33,441 nt of DNA from Secundilactobacillus paracollinoides DSM 15502 = JCM 11969 (GCF_001311135.1 NZ_BBAG01000038.1:1-33441), one strand, 5' to 3'. Numbered from the stretch's first letter, positions 7,369-16,269 are shown. Program-made: numbers and translations. Notes: generated by a model not told the origin, from the letters alone.

Positions 7369-8741
7369 TTAGAATAAGCCAATGATTTCGTCAAACAGCA
7401 GGTAGATGTTCAATCCAATCAAGACGACTGTTGAGATCCAAGCGGCGTACTTGACCCACGGACGATTAGCAAACTCGCCCATGATCTTCTTATCACTCGT
7501 GAAGATCACCAGTGGGATAATGGCGAACGGTAATGCGATACTCAGGAACACTTGTGATGCCGTTAGAAGGCTTTCGATCTTTGCTTCATTACCCTTGTAG
7601 ATAATGGCGAAGATCAACACTGGTGTGACTGAGAGCAACCGGGTCACTAACCGTTGAACCCATAATGGCACCCGTAGTCGGATGAACCCTTCCATGATAA
7701 TTTGCCCTGCCAAGGTCCCAGTAATGGTTGAAGATTGACCTGATGATAACAGGGCAATGGCGAACAGCATACTGAGCATTGGCTGGCAATGGCACCAACC
7801 ACTTGGCTGTTGCTCAATGCGTTGAACAAATCAACGAACCGACCGAGTGAGCTGTTGGTACCGAAGAACAATGCGGCACCCAGAATCAGGAGCAAACTGT
7901 TTACAATGAAGGCGATGAACAATTGCATGTTCGAATCGATCGTTGAGAACTTGATAGCCTTCTTGATATCATTGTGGTCGGACCGGTCTAATTGCCGGGT
8001 TTGTGAAATTGAAGACCCAAGGTATAAGTCATGGGGCATAACGGTCGCACCCACGATCCCTAAGGACAGGTACAACATTGAGTGGTTCGTCAGAATACCG
8101 CTGGTTGGCACGTACCCCTTGATAATGCCACTCATACTTGGGTTAGAAAGGGCAACTTCGTAAGCGAAGACCAGTAGGATGACAGCGACCAGCGTGGCCA
8201 CAATGGCCTCGATCTTTCTGAACCCTAACTTCATCAAAACTAACAGTAACAAGACATCGGCAGCCGTAATCAGAATACCGATAATCAGTGGAATCTTGAA
8301 TAGCAATTCTAACGCAATCCCAGAACCAATAATTTCTGCAACATCCGTTGCCATAATAGCTAATTCAGCAATCACCCAGAGAACAATTCCCATTCCCTTA
8401 GATGTCCGCTCCCGTGTGAGTTGGGCAAGATCCTTACCAGTAACGATCCCCAACTTAGCAGACATTGCTTGCAGTAACATCGCAATCAAACTTGAAATCA
8501 AGATGACTGATAGCAGTCGGTACTTAAACTGGGCACCACCTGAAATTGATGTGATCCAGTTCCCTGGATCCATGTACCCAACGGCAATCAGGATCCCAGG
8601 CCCCGTGTAGGCCATCAGGGTCTTGAAGAACCCCGCATTCTTTGGCACCTTAACACTGCCATTCACTTCATCCAGACTCTTACCATCACCCGATACCCCT
8701 TGTACCAGGTTGTTGTGCTTCGTAGTATCGTCTTTCATCAT
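7369..8741 (-). pseudogene. mntH: Nramp-family Mn2+/H+ transporter, frameshifted
   Basis: This is a divalent metal importer of the cytoplasmic membrane. TM1 carries the Nramp signature DPGN ([20 protein letters not shown]) and TM6 the MPH motif ([20 protein letters not shown]), both needed for metal binding. About eleven hydrophobic helices are seen. The frame breaks near 7781 in a C run: one more C restores [20 protein letters not shown], so it reads as a single-base loss in a full-length gene (about 457 residues). The start is the ATG at 8741 or the one at 8738, after AGAGGT. An extended -10 promoter lies at 8830. No Mn riboswitch was recognised upstream. Lactobacilli often have several mntH paralogues, so loss of one copy could be tolerated. 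Confidence 0.9.
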
Positions 8742-9094
8742 TTATAGAACCTCTTTTCTATGGGCTTAGAAATTCGGTTGACATTCAGCAAAGTAAGTAT
8801 TGATCTAACCTTAAGCGCATCTGTTTAAAATTATATCAACAACCTATTTCACTGGTCCAAACATTCAAAGCAAACTCTATTATATTTTCAAACTGACTGA
8901 GCGCATGCTCAATTTTCAATACTTAATATACACCCTTTAAAATTAAACACAAGTATTTTTCTCACCTTTTTTCATGTTTATTTTTATGGGTACCTAAACT
9001 TCATGTAAGGCGTAACCGATTACATCGAATCGATGCCTTTCTTCACTGGTATCATCAGTCTTCTGTAGCATGACGAACTGATCGCAAGACCCAA
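8742..9094. other. mntH upstream region
   Basis: No gene is seen. It holds an extended -10 promoter and an interrupted inverted repeat TGAGC/GCTCA at about 8899-8912 that could be an operator. A near-cre sequence (minus strand ATGTAATCGGTTACG, 9011-9025) misses the consensus only at the last position. Confidence 0.45.
8828..8840 (-). promoter_or_regulatory. Extended -10 promoter of mntH
   Basis: The minus strand reads GTTGATATAATTTT, a TGnTATAAT extended -10 element with TATAAT at 8835-8830. No good -35 box lies at 17 bases, which is usual for extended -10 promoters. The leader would be about 85 bases. Confidence 0.5.
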
Positions 9095-9121
9095 GAAAAA
9101 GACCTTTAACCGGTCTTTTTT
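9095..9121. terminator. Terminator between the UDG-like gene and mntH
   Basis: AAAAAGACC and GGTCTTTTTT form a stem around TTTAAC. It is symmetric enough to act on both strands; the natural client is the UDG-like gene ending at 9158. Confidence 0.75.
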
Positions 9122-9157
9122 GACTCCCTATAGTTAACTGACGACTCTAATAACCCA

Positions 9158-9742
9158 CTATTTTCTGAAAACGTCAGCCACTTCTGCCTGCAACGCTGGG
9201 ACAACTTCTGCTTCAAACCACGGGTGCTGCTTTAACCACCCATAGTTTAACGGTGACGGGTGCACCAACGGAAAATATTCAGGCATGTAGTCTGCGTAAT
9301 GTTTGACCGTTTCCGATAAATTCTTCTGGCGCCGTTTTTGGAGGTAATACTTCTGCGCGTATTGACCGATCAGCAGATTCAACTTAATATTCGGCATCAA
9401 TGCCAGCAATGGCGCGTGCCACTTTTCAGCAAAGCCCTTGCGTGGCGGCAGATCGCCCCGAACACCTTTTCCCGGGAAATAAAAGTCGAGTGGTAACACC
9501 GCAACCTTCCCAGAATTGTAAAACTGCTCACGCGTAACGCCCATCCAGTCACGAAGCCGGTCGCCGCTTGGATCATCCCAGAAAAGCATCGATTCCTGCG
9601 CCCGCCGACTAGGTGCCTGACTGGTGATCAGAATCTCAGCTTCCGGCATCACTTTGTACAGCGGTTGAATCCCTGCCTTAGTAAATGCTTCATTCTGCGG
9701 GTCATCTTGAATTGCCTGAAATATGTCGTCTGCCTTTGTCAT
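9158..9742 (-). CDS. Uracil-DNA glycosylase superfamily protein
   Basis: Intact, 194 residues from the ATG at 9742, preceded by GGAGGTGG. It has the UDG-fold landmarks: EAEILITSQAPSRRAQESML near the start, the DRLRDWMGV segment, KVAVLPLDFYFPGKG, the LLIGQYAQKYYL strand and the terminal HPSPLNYGWLKQHPWF, which carries the HPS motif. It resembles the single-domain uracil-DNA-glycosylase-family proteins of Firmicutes rather than classical Ung. Base-excision activity is likely but not proven from sequence. It is monocistronic, followed by a terminator. Confidence 0.85.
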   Translation of the reverse strand: MTKADDIFQAIQDDPQNEAFTKAGIQPLYKVMPEAEILITSQAPSRRAQESMLFWDDPSGDRLRDWMGVTREQFYNSGKVAVLPLDFYFPGKGVRGDLPPRKGFAEKWHAPLLALMPNIKLNLLIGQYAQKYYLQKRRQKNLSETVKHYADYMPEYFPLVHPSPLNYGWLKQHPWFEAEVVPALQAEVADVFRK

Positions 9743-9852
9743 ACGCCACCTCCGTTGTTTACGAACCAGTGTACCGACTTCTGGTTGCTGGTGCAAGCAA
9801 GGCGTCACCTAACCGGAATATGTCAGTTGTGTTAAATTTAGATTTTTATTAT

Positions 9853-9902
9853 AATAACGATTACATTTTATTGACTTTTGGGTAATAAAGACTATCGTTA
9901 TT
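9853..9902. promoter_or_regulatory. Inverted repeat upstream of the MFS gene (candidate operator)
   Basis: AATAACGAT (9853-9861) and ATCGTTATT (9894-9902) are perfect 9-base inverted copies flanking a TTGACT -35-like box at 9871. A regulator bound here would cover the MFS promoter. No regulator gene is adjacent in the right place. Confidence 0.4.
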
Positions 9903-9959
9903 GATAATGTATTTATTGACGACCATAAACATGGAACATGAACGAAAGCTGGCGCACAC

Positions 9960-11206
9960 ATGAACGTCTTACGTAGTACTTTTTCATCGCTTCAAAACCG
10001 AAATTTCCGTTACTTCTGGTTCGGCCAATGTATTTCGGTCATGGGCACTTGGATCCAACGGACTGCGCAAACTTGGCTCGTCTATCAGATGACCGGTTCA
10101 GCATTTCTGGTTGGCGTCCTAACGGCATGCCAATTTGTCCCGATCCTTCTTTTAACGCTGGTTGCCGGGACCGTTATTGACCGGTATCCCAAGAAACGCA
10201 TCTTATTGTTAACCCAATTTGGGTTTCTGCTCTTAGGATTAGCCATGACGGTGCTCATTTACACCAAGTTAGTCCAGTATTGGGAAATCCTAGCCATTGC
10301 CATTCTCTACGGGATCCTTCAAAGTTTCGATACCCCAACCCGTCAGTCTTACGTTGTTGAGCTCGTCGGCCAGAAGGACCTGATGAACGGGATTTCGTTA
10401 AATTCCACCCTATTCAACATGGCCAAAATCGTCGGCCCTTCTCTGGCCGGGATCTTAATGGCCCAATTCAGCGTTGGCTTTTGTTTCCTCGTGAACACGA
10501 TCAGTTACTTCGCTGTGCTGCTTGGTCTCTTTTTGATTCACCAGACCAAACCACTGGCATCCCGCTCCCGTCAGCGGATGTGGTCCGATGTGAAGTACGG
10601 TCTCAGCTATGTTTGGCACCAGCCGAACATCCGACTCAGCGCCGAATTAATGCTGGTGGTGTCCACGCTGAACTTTAACAACAACGTCATCATTCCTATT
10701 TTTGCAAAACGGTGCTGCATTCCGGCGCGCAAGTCTATGCAAATCTGCTGTCCGCCAGTGGGATCGGGTCGCTCATCGCGGCCTTCCTCATGAGCTATCT
10801 GTCTCGGTTCGGGCTGCAACGGAACATCTACCTGTTCGTGACAGCCGGTACCGTCTGTCTGCAAACGCTGATGCTGTTTGTCCACACCTACTGGCTGGCC
10901 ATGCTGGTCATGGTGGCCGTCGGATTCTGTAACATGATCTTCTTGAACCAGTCTAACGCCTCATTCCAATACAGTATTCCGGATAATCTGCGTGGTCGTG
11001 TCATGAGCGTGTACGTCCTGCTGAATCAGGGCACAACGCCGATCGGCAGCATTTTCGTGGGTGCCGTCATGGATATCGCAGGTGGTATCTGGGGCTTCCC
11101 ATCATGTGGGATCCTTGCTATCGTGCTGTTGATTCCGGTGGTCTTTAGTCAGCGGAAGTTGATTGGGAGTTGGGTTAGAGGCGAGAGTGTGGAGCAGGGC
11201 GATTAA
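9960..11206 (+). pseudogene. MFS transporter (EntS-like efflux type), frameshifted
   Basis: Major facilitator protein with twelve predicted helices. The N-half begins FRYFWFGQCISVMGTWIQRT and AQTWLVYQMTGSAFLVGVL, followed by the loop GTVIDRYPKKRILLLTQFG (motif A) and FDTPTRQSYVVELV. This is the pattern of the EntS-like (MFS_3) exporters. The frame breaks near 10707 in an A run; one added A gives PIFAKTVLHSGAQVYANLLS, continuing through NASFQYSIPDNLRGRVMSVY. The C-terminal residues GESVEQGD are encoded by SCAP copy E, whose internal TAA (11204-11206) ends the gene. The exported substrate is unknown. The start ATG at 9960 has a weak ribosome binding site. Confidence 0.87.
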
Positions 11207-11321
11207 GGGGCAGAATGTAACGGACTCTGGCAGAAATGCCCGAATTTGGCATTTTTGCCAGAGTCCGTTACATGGCCGCCCCTTGCCCTGCGGAACACGT
11301 TTGGGCAATGTCGCATAGAAA
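11184..11321 (+). repeat. SCAP palindrome E, forming the 3' end of the MFS gene
   Basis: Full copy from AGAGTGTGGAG to GGAACACGTTT at about 11302, with a tail to about 11321. Arms: CAGGGC with GCCCTG, GGGGC with GCCCC, and a central hairpin TGTAACGGACTCTGGCA with its complement. The variable pair is T with A. Because no T precedes AGAG, no TAG is formed and the MFS frame continues to the TAA inside the element. Confidence 0.9.
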
Positions 11322-11373
11322 GCCTGTTGCCTGAAAAGCCTTGTTACCTGGAAACACCTGAAAAATCAAACGC

Positions 11374-11414
11374 AAAAAGCACCAAGAGACCAATTGATCT
11401 CTCGGTGCTTTTTC
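11374..11414. terminator. Intrinsic terminator after the MFS gene and SCAP E
   Basis: AAAAAGCACC and GGTGCTTTTT, extended by AGAGA/TCTCT around CAATTGA, form a strong stem ending in T residues. SCAP E lies between the stop codon and this terminator. Confidence 0.85.
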
Positions 11415-11489
11415 TGTTTCTTTTTTCAGAGCTAATAATGTTAGGTTTAGATTTAGACCACTCACTTAACCAATACCGGTTAGATGCAC

Positions 11490-11602
11490 GTCTTTCTAGG
11501 CCTCATAGTGGAAACGCGTTCCGGGAGGCTGAGGGCTCCGTAAGGCACTTCGACCCAAAAAGTCAGACCCTGACTTTTCGGTCTTTCTAGGCCTCATAGT
11601 GG
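11490..11602 (-). repeat. Truncated SCAP copy with an exact 48-bp direct repeat
   Basis: The 48 bases at 11490-11537 recur exactly at 11581-11628 (period 91). They comprise the tail, the distal end GGAAACGCGTTCC and the arm GGGAGGCTGAGGGCT. The first copy continues with TAAGGCACTTCGACCC, the central arm type of SCAP B, and closes around GTC/GAC before breaking off. The second continues as the full copy F with a different centre. Confidence 0.88.
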
Positions 11603-11722
11603 AAACGCGTTCCGGGAGGCTGAGGGCTACTGCGTAAGCCAACTCTGGCAAAAATGCCAAGTTCGGCATTTCTGCCAGAGTTAGCTTACGCTCCGCCCTC
11701 AAAGCGCCTCCCTCCACGCTCT
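11603..11722 (-). repeat. SCAP palindrome F, abutting the FAD oxidase stop
   Basis: Full copy. On the minus strand the oxidase stop TAA is followed immediately by AGAGCGTGGAGG. Arms: GGGAGGC with GCCTCCC, GAGGGC with GCCCTC, and the central hairpin GCGTAAGC(C)AACTCTGGCA. The variable pair is C with G. Confidence 0.9.
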
Positions 11723-13116
11723 TTAATTTATTTTCCGCTTCGGATTCAAAATTCCCATCGGATCAAACAACGCCTTGATCTGATGTTGAATCTGATCCAC
11801 ATCTTCACCTAACTCTTCGTTGTTCCACTGATTCTTCAGCATCCCAACGGCGTGTTCGCCCGAGATCGTTCCGCCCAGTTCCAACGTCTTGTGGAACATC
11901 GGTTGCAGGGCTTCGACGACTGCTTGTGGCGTCTCCGTCACTTCTTTTGGCCACACAATGGTTGGGTGCACATTACCGTCACCGGCATGCCCGGCCACGT
12001 AGATCTTCAAGTTGAGCTTGGTGCCGACCTCGCTGATGTAGTCCATCATTGGGGCTAACTTGGACAGTGGCATTGCCATGTCTTCCATGATATGGTTTTG
12101 ACCAGCAAAGATGGCTGGCAACATGTCGCGACGCAATTTTTCAAGGGCTGCTTGTTCCGTGGCATCCGTAGTCACTTGCACGTCCTTTGCCTGATATTTA
12201 GCCAACAGATCATTCAACACTTTGACCGTTTCAGGGGTGCTGCTGTCGATCTTAAAGATCAGCATGGCGCCGCTATTTTCACTGTAGTGGGTCCCTTCGT
12301 AGGTGTCCAGTGCCGAAATCGTTGCACTGTCCAGCGCTTCCAACATGGTTGGGTACACACCGGAGATCCGGATAGCTGCCACGCCCTCAGCGAGTTTGGT
12401 CATGTCATCGAAGAATGCAATCCCCATTGTTGGGGTGCCGAGTGGGATCGGCAACAATTTAACCGTGATTTCAGTGATGATGCCAAGCGTCCCTTCAGAC
12501 CCGACAAACAGCTGAGTCAAGTTATAGCCAAAGGCCTGCTTCAAGGTCCGACCGCCAAGCTTGATCTCACGCCCATCAGCCAAAACGACCTTCATACCGA
12601 GAATGTTATCCTTAGTGGCACCGTATTTCACAGTGCTCATCCCGCCAGCGTTGGTTGCGGCGTTACCACCGATCCCAGAAATCGGCTTTGAGCTGGATCT
12701 GGTGCGTAGAACATGCCTTCCTTACGCGCAGCTTCGTCCAGATCACCATTGATGACGCCGGGTTGGACAACAGCGAGAGAATCGGCCTTACTAATTTCAA
12801 CGATTTGGTTCATTTTCTTGGTTGAGAGAATGAAGCTCCCAGCAACACCATCAGCACCGATAACCGTCGTCGTGAATTGGTCTTGCGGGATAACTGCGAT
12901 GTGGTACTTGCGGGCAGTCTTTAAAACGCCTTTTACGTCGTCTGAATTACCAGCTTCGATGTAGGCAAGGGCTAACCCGCTGTCGTCACCGGAAAGGTTA
13001 GGACTGAACGACTGCTTTTGAAGGGTGGCTTCGTCGGTGTAAACAGTGCCGGCTTTGACCTGGTCCTTCAAGAAAGCAAGAATTTGATCATCTGAAAATG
13101 CTTTGAATACCGTCAT
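11723..13116 (-). pseudogene. FAD-binding oxidase of the GlcD/D-lactate dehydrogenase type, frameshifted
   Basis: Two-domain flavoprotein. The N-terminal FAD_binding_4 (PCMH) domain includes VIPQDQFTTTVIGADGVAGS and SLAVVQPGVINGDLDEAARK. The C-terminal FAD-oxidase domain includes FVGSEGTLGIITEITVKLLP, AGHAGDGNVHPTIVWP and GGTISGEHAVGMLKNQWNNE, which hold the usual glycine and histidine motifs. The frame breaks near 12688 in an A run; one extra A restores DPAQKPISGIGGNAATNAGG. The restored length is about 464 residues, normal for GlcD-like enzymes. It probably oxidises a 2-hydroxy acid such as D-lactate or glycolate. The ATG at 13116 has AAGGAGG. It is divergent from a MarR gene with a palindrome between them. 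Confidence 0.88.
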
Positions 13117-13253
13117 TTCAAAAATCCTCCTTGTGTTAAACGCAATAGTGCCCGCCCGTCATACGTGCGGTGACGGGTCTTTTGTGTTTAATGAACAACA
13201 TCCTGGTTGGGGATGCAGTTGCAACATAATCAGTGCAAAATTGTCTCAACTGT

Positions 13254-13280
13254 GATATTGTTTCTTAAGGAAACAATATC
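13254..13280. promoter_or_regulatory. Perfect 11-bp inverted repeat between the FAD oxidase and MarR genes
   Basis: GATATTGTTTC and GAAACAATATC are exact complements around TTAAG. The site is 41 bases before the MarR start and in the promoter region of the divergent oxidase. It is the likely operator of the MarR protein. The GGAAACA core recurs in the operator-like repeat at 26273-26324, upstream of the operon encoding a related MarR protein. Confidence 0.65.
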
Positions 13281-13320
13281 GCGTTTAAGCTGTAAAGTCA
13301 ACTCAAAAGGAGGCCGCATC

Positions 13321-13809
13321 ATGGAAAAACTAACCTATTTCAAGACTGAGATCGATCCCGCTCTGGTCACCCTCGCAAGTCAACTGGCCTCAGGTGACGA
13401 ATTTGAGAAGACCTGGATCAGTTCGCGACTCGCCGATCCAGAATTAGCCGCAATTGTCGATCAACTCTCCATTATTAATATGCATACACTCAGGGCCATT
13501 GCCGTTCACCACCTCATCAACGGGGTCGCATTGGCGGAGAAACTTGGTGTGACGCGAGGTACCATTTCAAAATCAACGAAGAAACTACTGCAGTTAGCCC
13601 TCATCCAGCAGGAAAAACATCCCGACAATCAAAAGGAAATTCACTACCGTTTAACGCCAGCTGGAACGGCCATTAACGCGCAGCATCAAGCCCTCGACAC
13701 CTATTTAAATCAACAGGCCCAACAGGTCGTTTCCCAATTTTCTGAAACTGATCTGCATAACATCGCCTCGTTTCTGGCCAAAATGGGACAGATTCGCAAA
13801 CGCCATTAA
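13321..13809 (+). CDS. MarR-family transcriptional regulator
   Basis: Intact, 162 residues from the ATG at 13321, which has AAAAGGAGG 7 bases upstream. The winged helix is at about residues 55-110: MHTLRAIAVHHLINGVALAE, LGVTRGTISKSTKKLLQLAL, then a beta-wing NQKEIHYRLTPAGTAI. It is clearly related to the MarR protein at 25068-25550, whose matching segment is LNVTRGGVTRAAKTLLKLAL. It probably represses itself and the divergent FAD oxidase through the palindrome at 13254-13280. The effector is unknown. Confidence 0.88.
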   Translation: MEKLTYFKTEIDPALVTLASQLASGDEFEKTWISSRLADPELAAIVDQLSIINMHTLRAIAVHHLINGVALAEKLGVTRGTISKSTKKLLQLALIQQEKHPDNQKEIHYRLTPAGTAINAQHQALDTYLNQQAQQVVSQFSETDLHNIASFLAKMGQIRKRH

Positions 13810-13862
13810 AAAACGCCATGGCATCGGAAAACGCAATTGTTTGCCGGTGTCATGGCGTTTTT
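13808..13862. terminator. Bidirectional terminator between MarR and GNAT genes
   Basis: AAAAACGCCATG and CATGGCGTTTTT form a long stem, with further pairing GCATCGG/CCGGTGT inside. Two convergent genes end on either side. Confidence 0.85.
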
Positions 13863-13867
13863 AAAAG

Positions 13868-14305
13868 CTACAAAGCACTGTGAACCATTTTAATATGTGG
13901 GGTACTGTTAAAAATAAACGTGTCTCCTTCTGTCTCAAAGCCAAACTTACGGTAGTAGCCCTGAACTTGAACCTGGGCTTCAATGCTGATGGTTAAATCC
14001 GGGAAATCCTGTTGAACCACCGTCATGATCTGGTGCATCAAGTCGTTGCCCATCCCAGTTCCGCGATGGGCGTCATCCGTCACCACACGGCCAAAGGTCA
14101 CCGTCTGGGCATCCGTTTGAAAGACCCGCGCATACGCAACTACCTGGTCGTCCACCTGATTAAAGATATGGACTGCCTTTAAATCGTTATCATCTACTTC
14201 TTGATAGACCCGGTTTTGGTCCACCACAAAGGTATTGACTCGAAGCTTTAGACACTCAAAATACTCAGTAGCGGTTAATTCCGCAAATGGCTTCACTTGC
14301 CACAT
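13868..14305 (-). CDS. GNAT-family N-acetyltransferase (ElaA-like)
   Basis: Intact, 145 residues from the ATG at 14305. It resembles ElaA-type acetyltransferases: the start WQVKPFAELTATEYFECLKL, RVNTFVVDQNRVYQEVDDND, then the acetyl-CoA site FGRVVTDDAHRGTGMGNDLM with its R-G-T-G-M-G pattern, and YYRKFGFETEGDTF near the end. The stop codon of the upstream MarR gene is only 16 bases away, so the two are an operon. MarR-GNAT pairs and fusions are common. The acceptor substrate is unknown. Confidence 0.88.
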   Translation of the reverse strand: MWQVKPFAELTATEYFECLKLRVNTFVVDQNRVYQEVDDNDLKAVHIFNQVDDQVVAYARVFQTDAQTVTFGRVVTDDAHRGTGMGNDLMHQIMTVVQQDFPDLTISIEAQVQVQGYYRKFGFETEGDTFIFNSTPHIKMVHSAL

Positions 14306-14321
14306 AGGCACACTTTCTCTC

Positions 14322-14756
14322 TTATGATTTAAATAGTAGATCCTGTAACGTTTCAATTGCCTGGGTAGCACGTTGTTGCTGGCTTGGTGTCAGCGGCTGA
14401 AGGATCTGTTGCACCTGCTTGTCTGATTGCTGATCAAGCTGCGTATTAAGCACCCTACCAGCCGTTGTTACCGTTAAAATGACCGCCCGGGAATCCGTTG
14501 AAGACGGTGTTTTTTTGACTAATCCCATCGTCGCCAGTTTTTTGATCAACCGACTTGTATAGCTGCGGTCAAGGGCCAGTCTCGCCGCGACGTCTTTGGG
14601 ACTGATGGGCATCTGCGCGGCAATTAACATCAATACGCGAGCTTCCGGCCAACTGAGTGTCGTGTTGAAGACCCGTTTGTTTAACAGGCCAAGAAGTTCA
14701 GTATAGTCTCGGTTGAACGCTCGAATTTGGTGCAGGTCGTGCTGCGATAACGCCAT
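14322..14756 (-). CDS. MarR-family transcriptional regulator
   Basis: Intact, 144 residues, first gene of the pair with the acetyltransferase. The winged helix-turn-helix spans about residues 34-100 (SWPEARVLMLIAAQMPISPK, AARLALDRSYTSRLIKKLAT). The wing contains STDSRAVILTVTTAGR, the conserved D-x-R-x-x-x-x-x-L-T pattern. The ATG at 14756 is preceded by AGGAGG. Autoregulation and control of the GNAT gene are inferred from the context. Confidence 0.9.
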   Translation of the reverse strand: MALSQHDLHQIRAFNRDYTELLGLLNKRVFNTTLSWPEARVLMLIAAQMPISPKDVAARLALDRSYTSRLIKKLATMGLVKKTPSSTDSRAVILTVTTAGRVLNTQLDQQSDKQVQQILQPLTPSQQQRATQAIETLQDLLFKS

Positions 14757-14962
14757 GGTATGTGCCTCCTAGGTAGTGGCTTTTGTCCATTATATTTCTT
14801 GAGTTTTAATTTGTCTATACTAAAAACAGCCAAGAAGAAAAATTTGCTTCCTAGTTGTTTTGTGGTGCTTTGTTTTGATTATTTAATTTCTGGATTGGTA
14901 GCCCGTTATTTAGGGAATGAGGTTATATGCTATGGTTGTGAGTTTTCTTGGCTACCGTGCAA
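14757..14962. other. Upstream region of the MarR-GNAT operon
   Basis: AT-rich, with no gene. It contains the promoter region of the MarR gene, but no -10/-35 pair stands out. The SCAP array begins at 14963. Confidence 0.4.
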
Positions 14963-15057
14963 AAACGAGTTCCGGAAAACAGAAAGCTACATGTAAGCTA
15001 AATCTGGCAAAAATGCCAAGTTCAGGCATTTCTGGGTGGTTCTCTGTCCTCGATCCG
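14963..15057 (-). repeat. SCAP half-unit preceding copy G
   Basis: AAACGAGTTCCGGAAAACAG begins at 14963 and again at 15058 (period 95). The half-unit has the distal end, the arm GGAAAACAGAAAGC, the arm GTAAGCTAAATCTGGC and a small hairpin TGCC/GGCA. It then passes through TCTCTGTCCTCGATCC into the next copy, as in the array at 1660-1850. Confidence 0.85.
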
Positions 15058-15176
15058 AAACGAGTTCCGGAAAACAGAAAGCTGCATGTAAGCCAAATCT
15101 GGTGTAAATGCCAGGAACGGGCATTTACACCAGGTTTGGCTTACACTCCGCTTCCTACCGTTTTCCTCCACTCTCT
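15058..15176 (-). repeat. SCAP palindrome G, sharing the TAG stop of the NmrA-like gene
   Basis: Full copy. The gene ends ATATAG and the AG begins AGAGAGTGGAGG. Arms: GGAAAAC with GTTTTCC, GGAAGC with GCTTTC (one mismatch), and a central hairpin GTGTAAGCCAAACCTGG with near-complement. The variable pair is A with T. Its outer arms are AT-rich, unlike the GC-rich arms of the other copies, yet still complementary. Confidence 0.88.
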
Positions 15177-16029
15177 ATATCAGTGCCACCCTCTGCTTCA
15201 AAATCGCCGCCATCCCATCTGCTCGGCGCCCAACAATTGTTTCAAAATCATCCGTTACAATATCCAGTAGTCCCATCGCGCCCGCTTGATATAGCGAGGT
15301 GCGCCCAGGAATACCCGATTTCCTTTGACTTGCAGCAAAATCCTGCAAACTCGCCGGAGCGTAACCAATTTTCTCACCCAGTGTCATAGTCAAAATGTGC
15401 GCAAGATCGGTCATCTTCAAACTGCAGGGTTGCGTCAGCGTATAGCTCTGGCCCTTGCCCCGCAGTGTCGGTGTTACCGCAACCTTTGCGATAGCTTCCG
15501 CACTGTTGTTTGCGCCAATATAGGACAACGCCTGGTCACCCACCGGATAGGTCAATGCGGCTTGCCGAACAAACTCAGGTAAAGACGGGATAAGCTGATC
15601 AGCTAGCAACGCATTTTTGATGACAGCATAGGGAATGCCAGCCGTTGCTAATCGCCGCGTTGCGTATCCGTAAAACGGCGACAATACATAAGGGTTACGT
15701 TCCTGATCAGCAAACGACCCGACAAAGATCAATTGCGTAACAAACGCCGCCTTAGCTGCCTCAAGCATCGTTTCAAATTCGACAATGTTTCGGTTGACGG
15801 TTGCTGTTATATCAGCCATGTAGATCAAGACATCCGTTCCTTCAAGATGCTGCGTTAATGCTGCCTGGTCACTAACGTCAGCCGTTTGGGTCGGCACCGA
15901 TTGCGATGACGATGTCCCCATCTGCCGACGAGCGACCACTTGACAATTTGCTAGGCCGGCATCGTCTGCCATGTAACGCATTAAATAAGTTGCCAGCTGT
16001 CCTGACACCCCAATAATTGTATAGTTCAT
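15175..16029 (-). CDS. NmrA-like NAD(P)-binding protein
   Basis: Intact, 284 residues from the ATG at 16029, preceded by AGGAGG. The N-terminus is an atypical SDR Rossmann start (YTIIGVSGQLATYLMRYM). The middle part DVLIYMADITATVNRNIVEF followed by TQLIFVGSFADQERNPYV matches NmrA/QOR2-like atypical SDRs, which bind NAD(P) and often act as redox sensors or quinone reductases. The catalytic tyrosine region FYGYATRRLATAGIPYAV is present, with R where SDRs have the catalytic K. The sequence does not settle whether it is an enzyme or a sensor. The TAG stop is shared with SCAP G. Confidence 0.8.
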   Translation of the reverse strand: MNYTIIGVSGQLATYLMRYMADDAGLANCQVVARRQMGTSSSQSVPTQTADVSDQAALTQHLEGTDVLIYMADITATVNRNIVEFETMLEAAKAAFVTQLIFVGSFADQERNPYVLSPFYGYATRRLATAGIPYAVIKNALLADQLIPSLPEFVRQAALTYPVGDQALSYIGANNSAEAIAKVAVTPTLRGKGQSYTLTQPCSLKMTDLAHILTMTLGEKIGYAPASLQDFAASQRKSGIPGRTSLYQAGAMGLLDIVTDDFETIVGRRADGMAAILKQRVALI

Positions 16030-16074
16030 CAAAAGCCTCCTCAGTCATTGAAAGACCTGTATGTAGCTGTTCGT

Positions 16075-16113
16075 TAAAAAAGGTTGCCAAGCGCGCACGC
16101 ATTGACAACCTTT
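16075..16113 (-). terminator. Terminator-like hairpin upstream of the NmrA-like gene
   Basis: On the minus strand AAAGGTTG and CAACCTTTTTT form a stem with T run around a partly paired GC-rich loop. It can terminate transcripts from the amidohydrolase that ends at 16270. It also lies after a TATAAT-like box at about 16174, so it could act in the leader of the NmrA-like gene. Confidence 0.6.
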
Positions 16114-16269
16114 GTGTGGGTGTGATTTCGTTATAATATCGACACAAATACCTAATATTGTTGCTAAACTTATTATACTGGCATCTGTATCCCGAAACAA
16201 CCACCTTTAGTTATTTACATTAAAAATGTGACACATTCTTTCACGGACTGTAGTGACACCACGACGATC

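Noticed and set aside
7263-8741. Manganese (yybP-ykoY) riboswitch before mntH
   Set aside because: No matching conserved loop sequences or paired elements were found in the 85-base leader or further upstream.
11018-11100. A second frameshift in the MFS gene
   Set aside because: The reading frame through GTTPIGSIFVGAVMDIAGGI and the final helix is continuous and fits the family.
12092-12691. A 199-residue plus-strand frame inside the FAD oxidase gene
   Set aside because: It is antisense to conserved FAD-oxidase motifs and rich in Cys, His and Trp as expected of a shadow frame.
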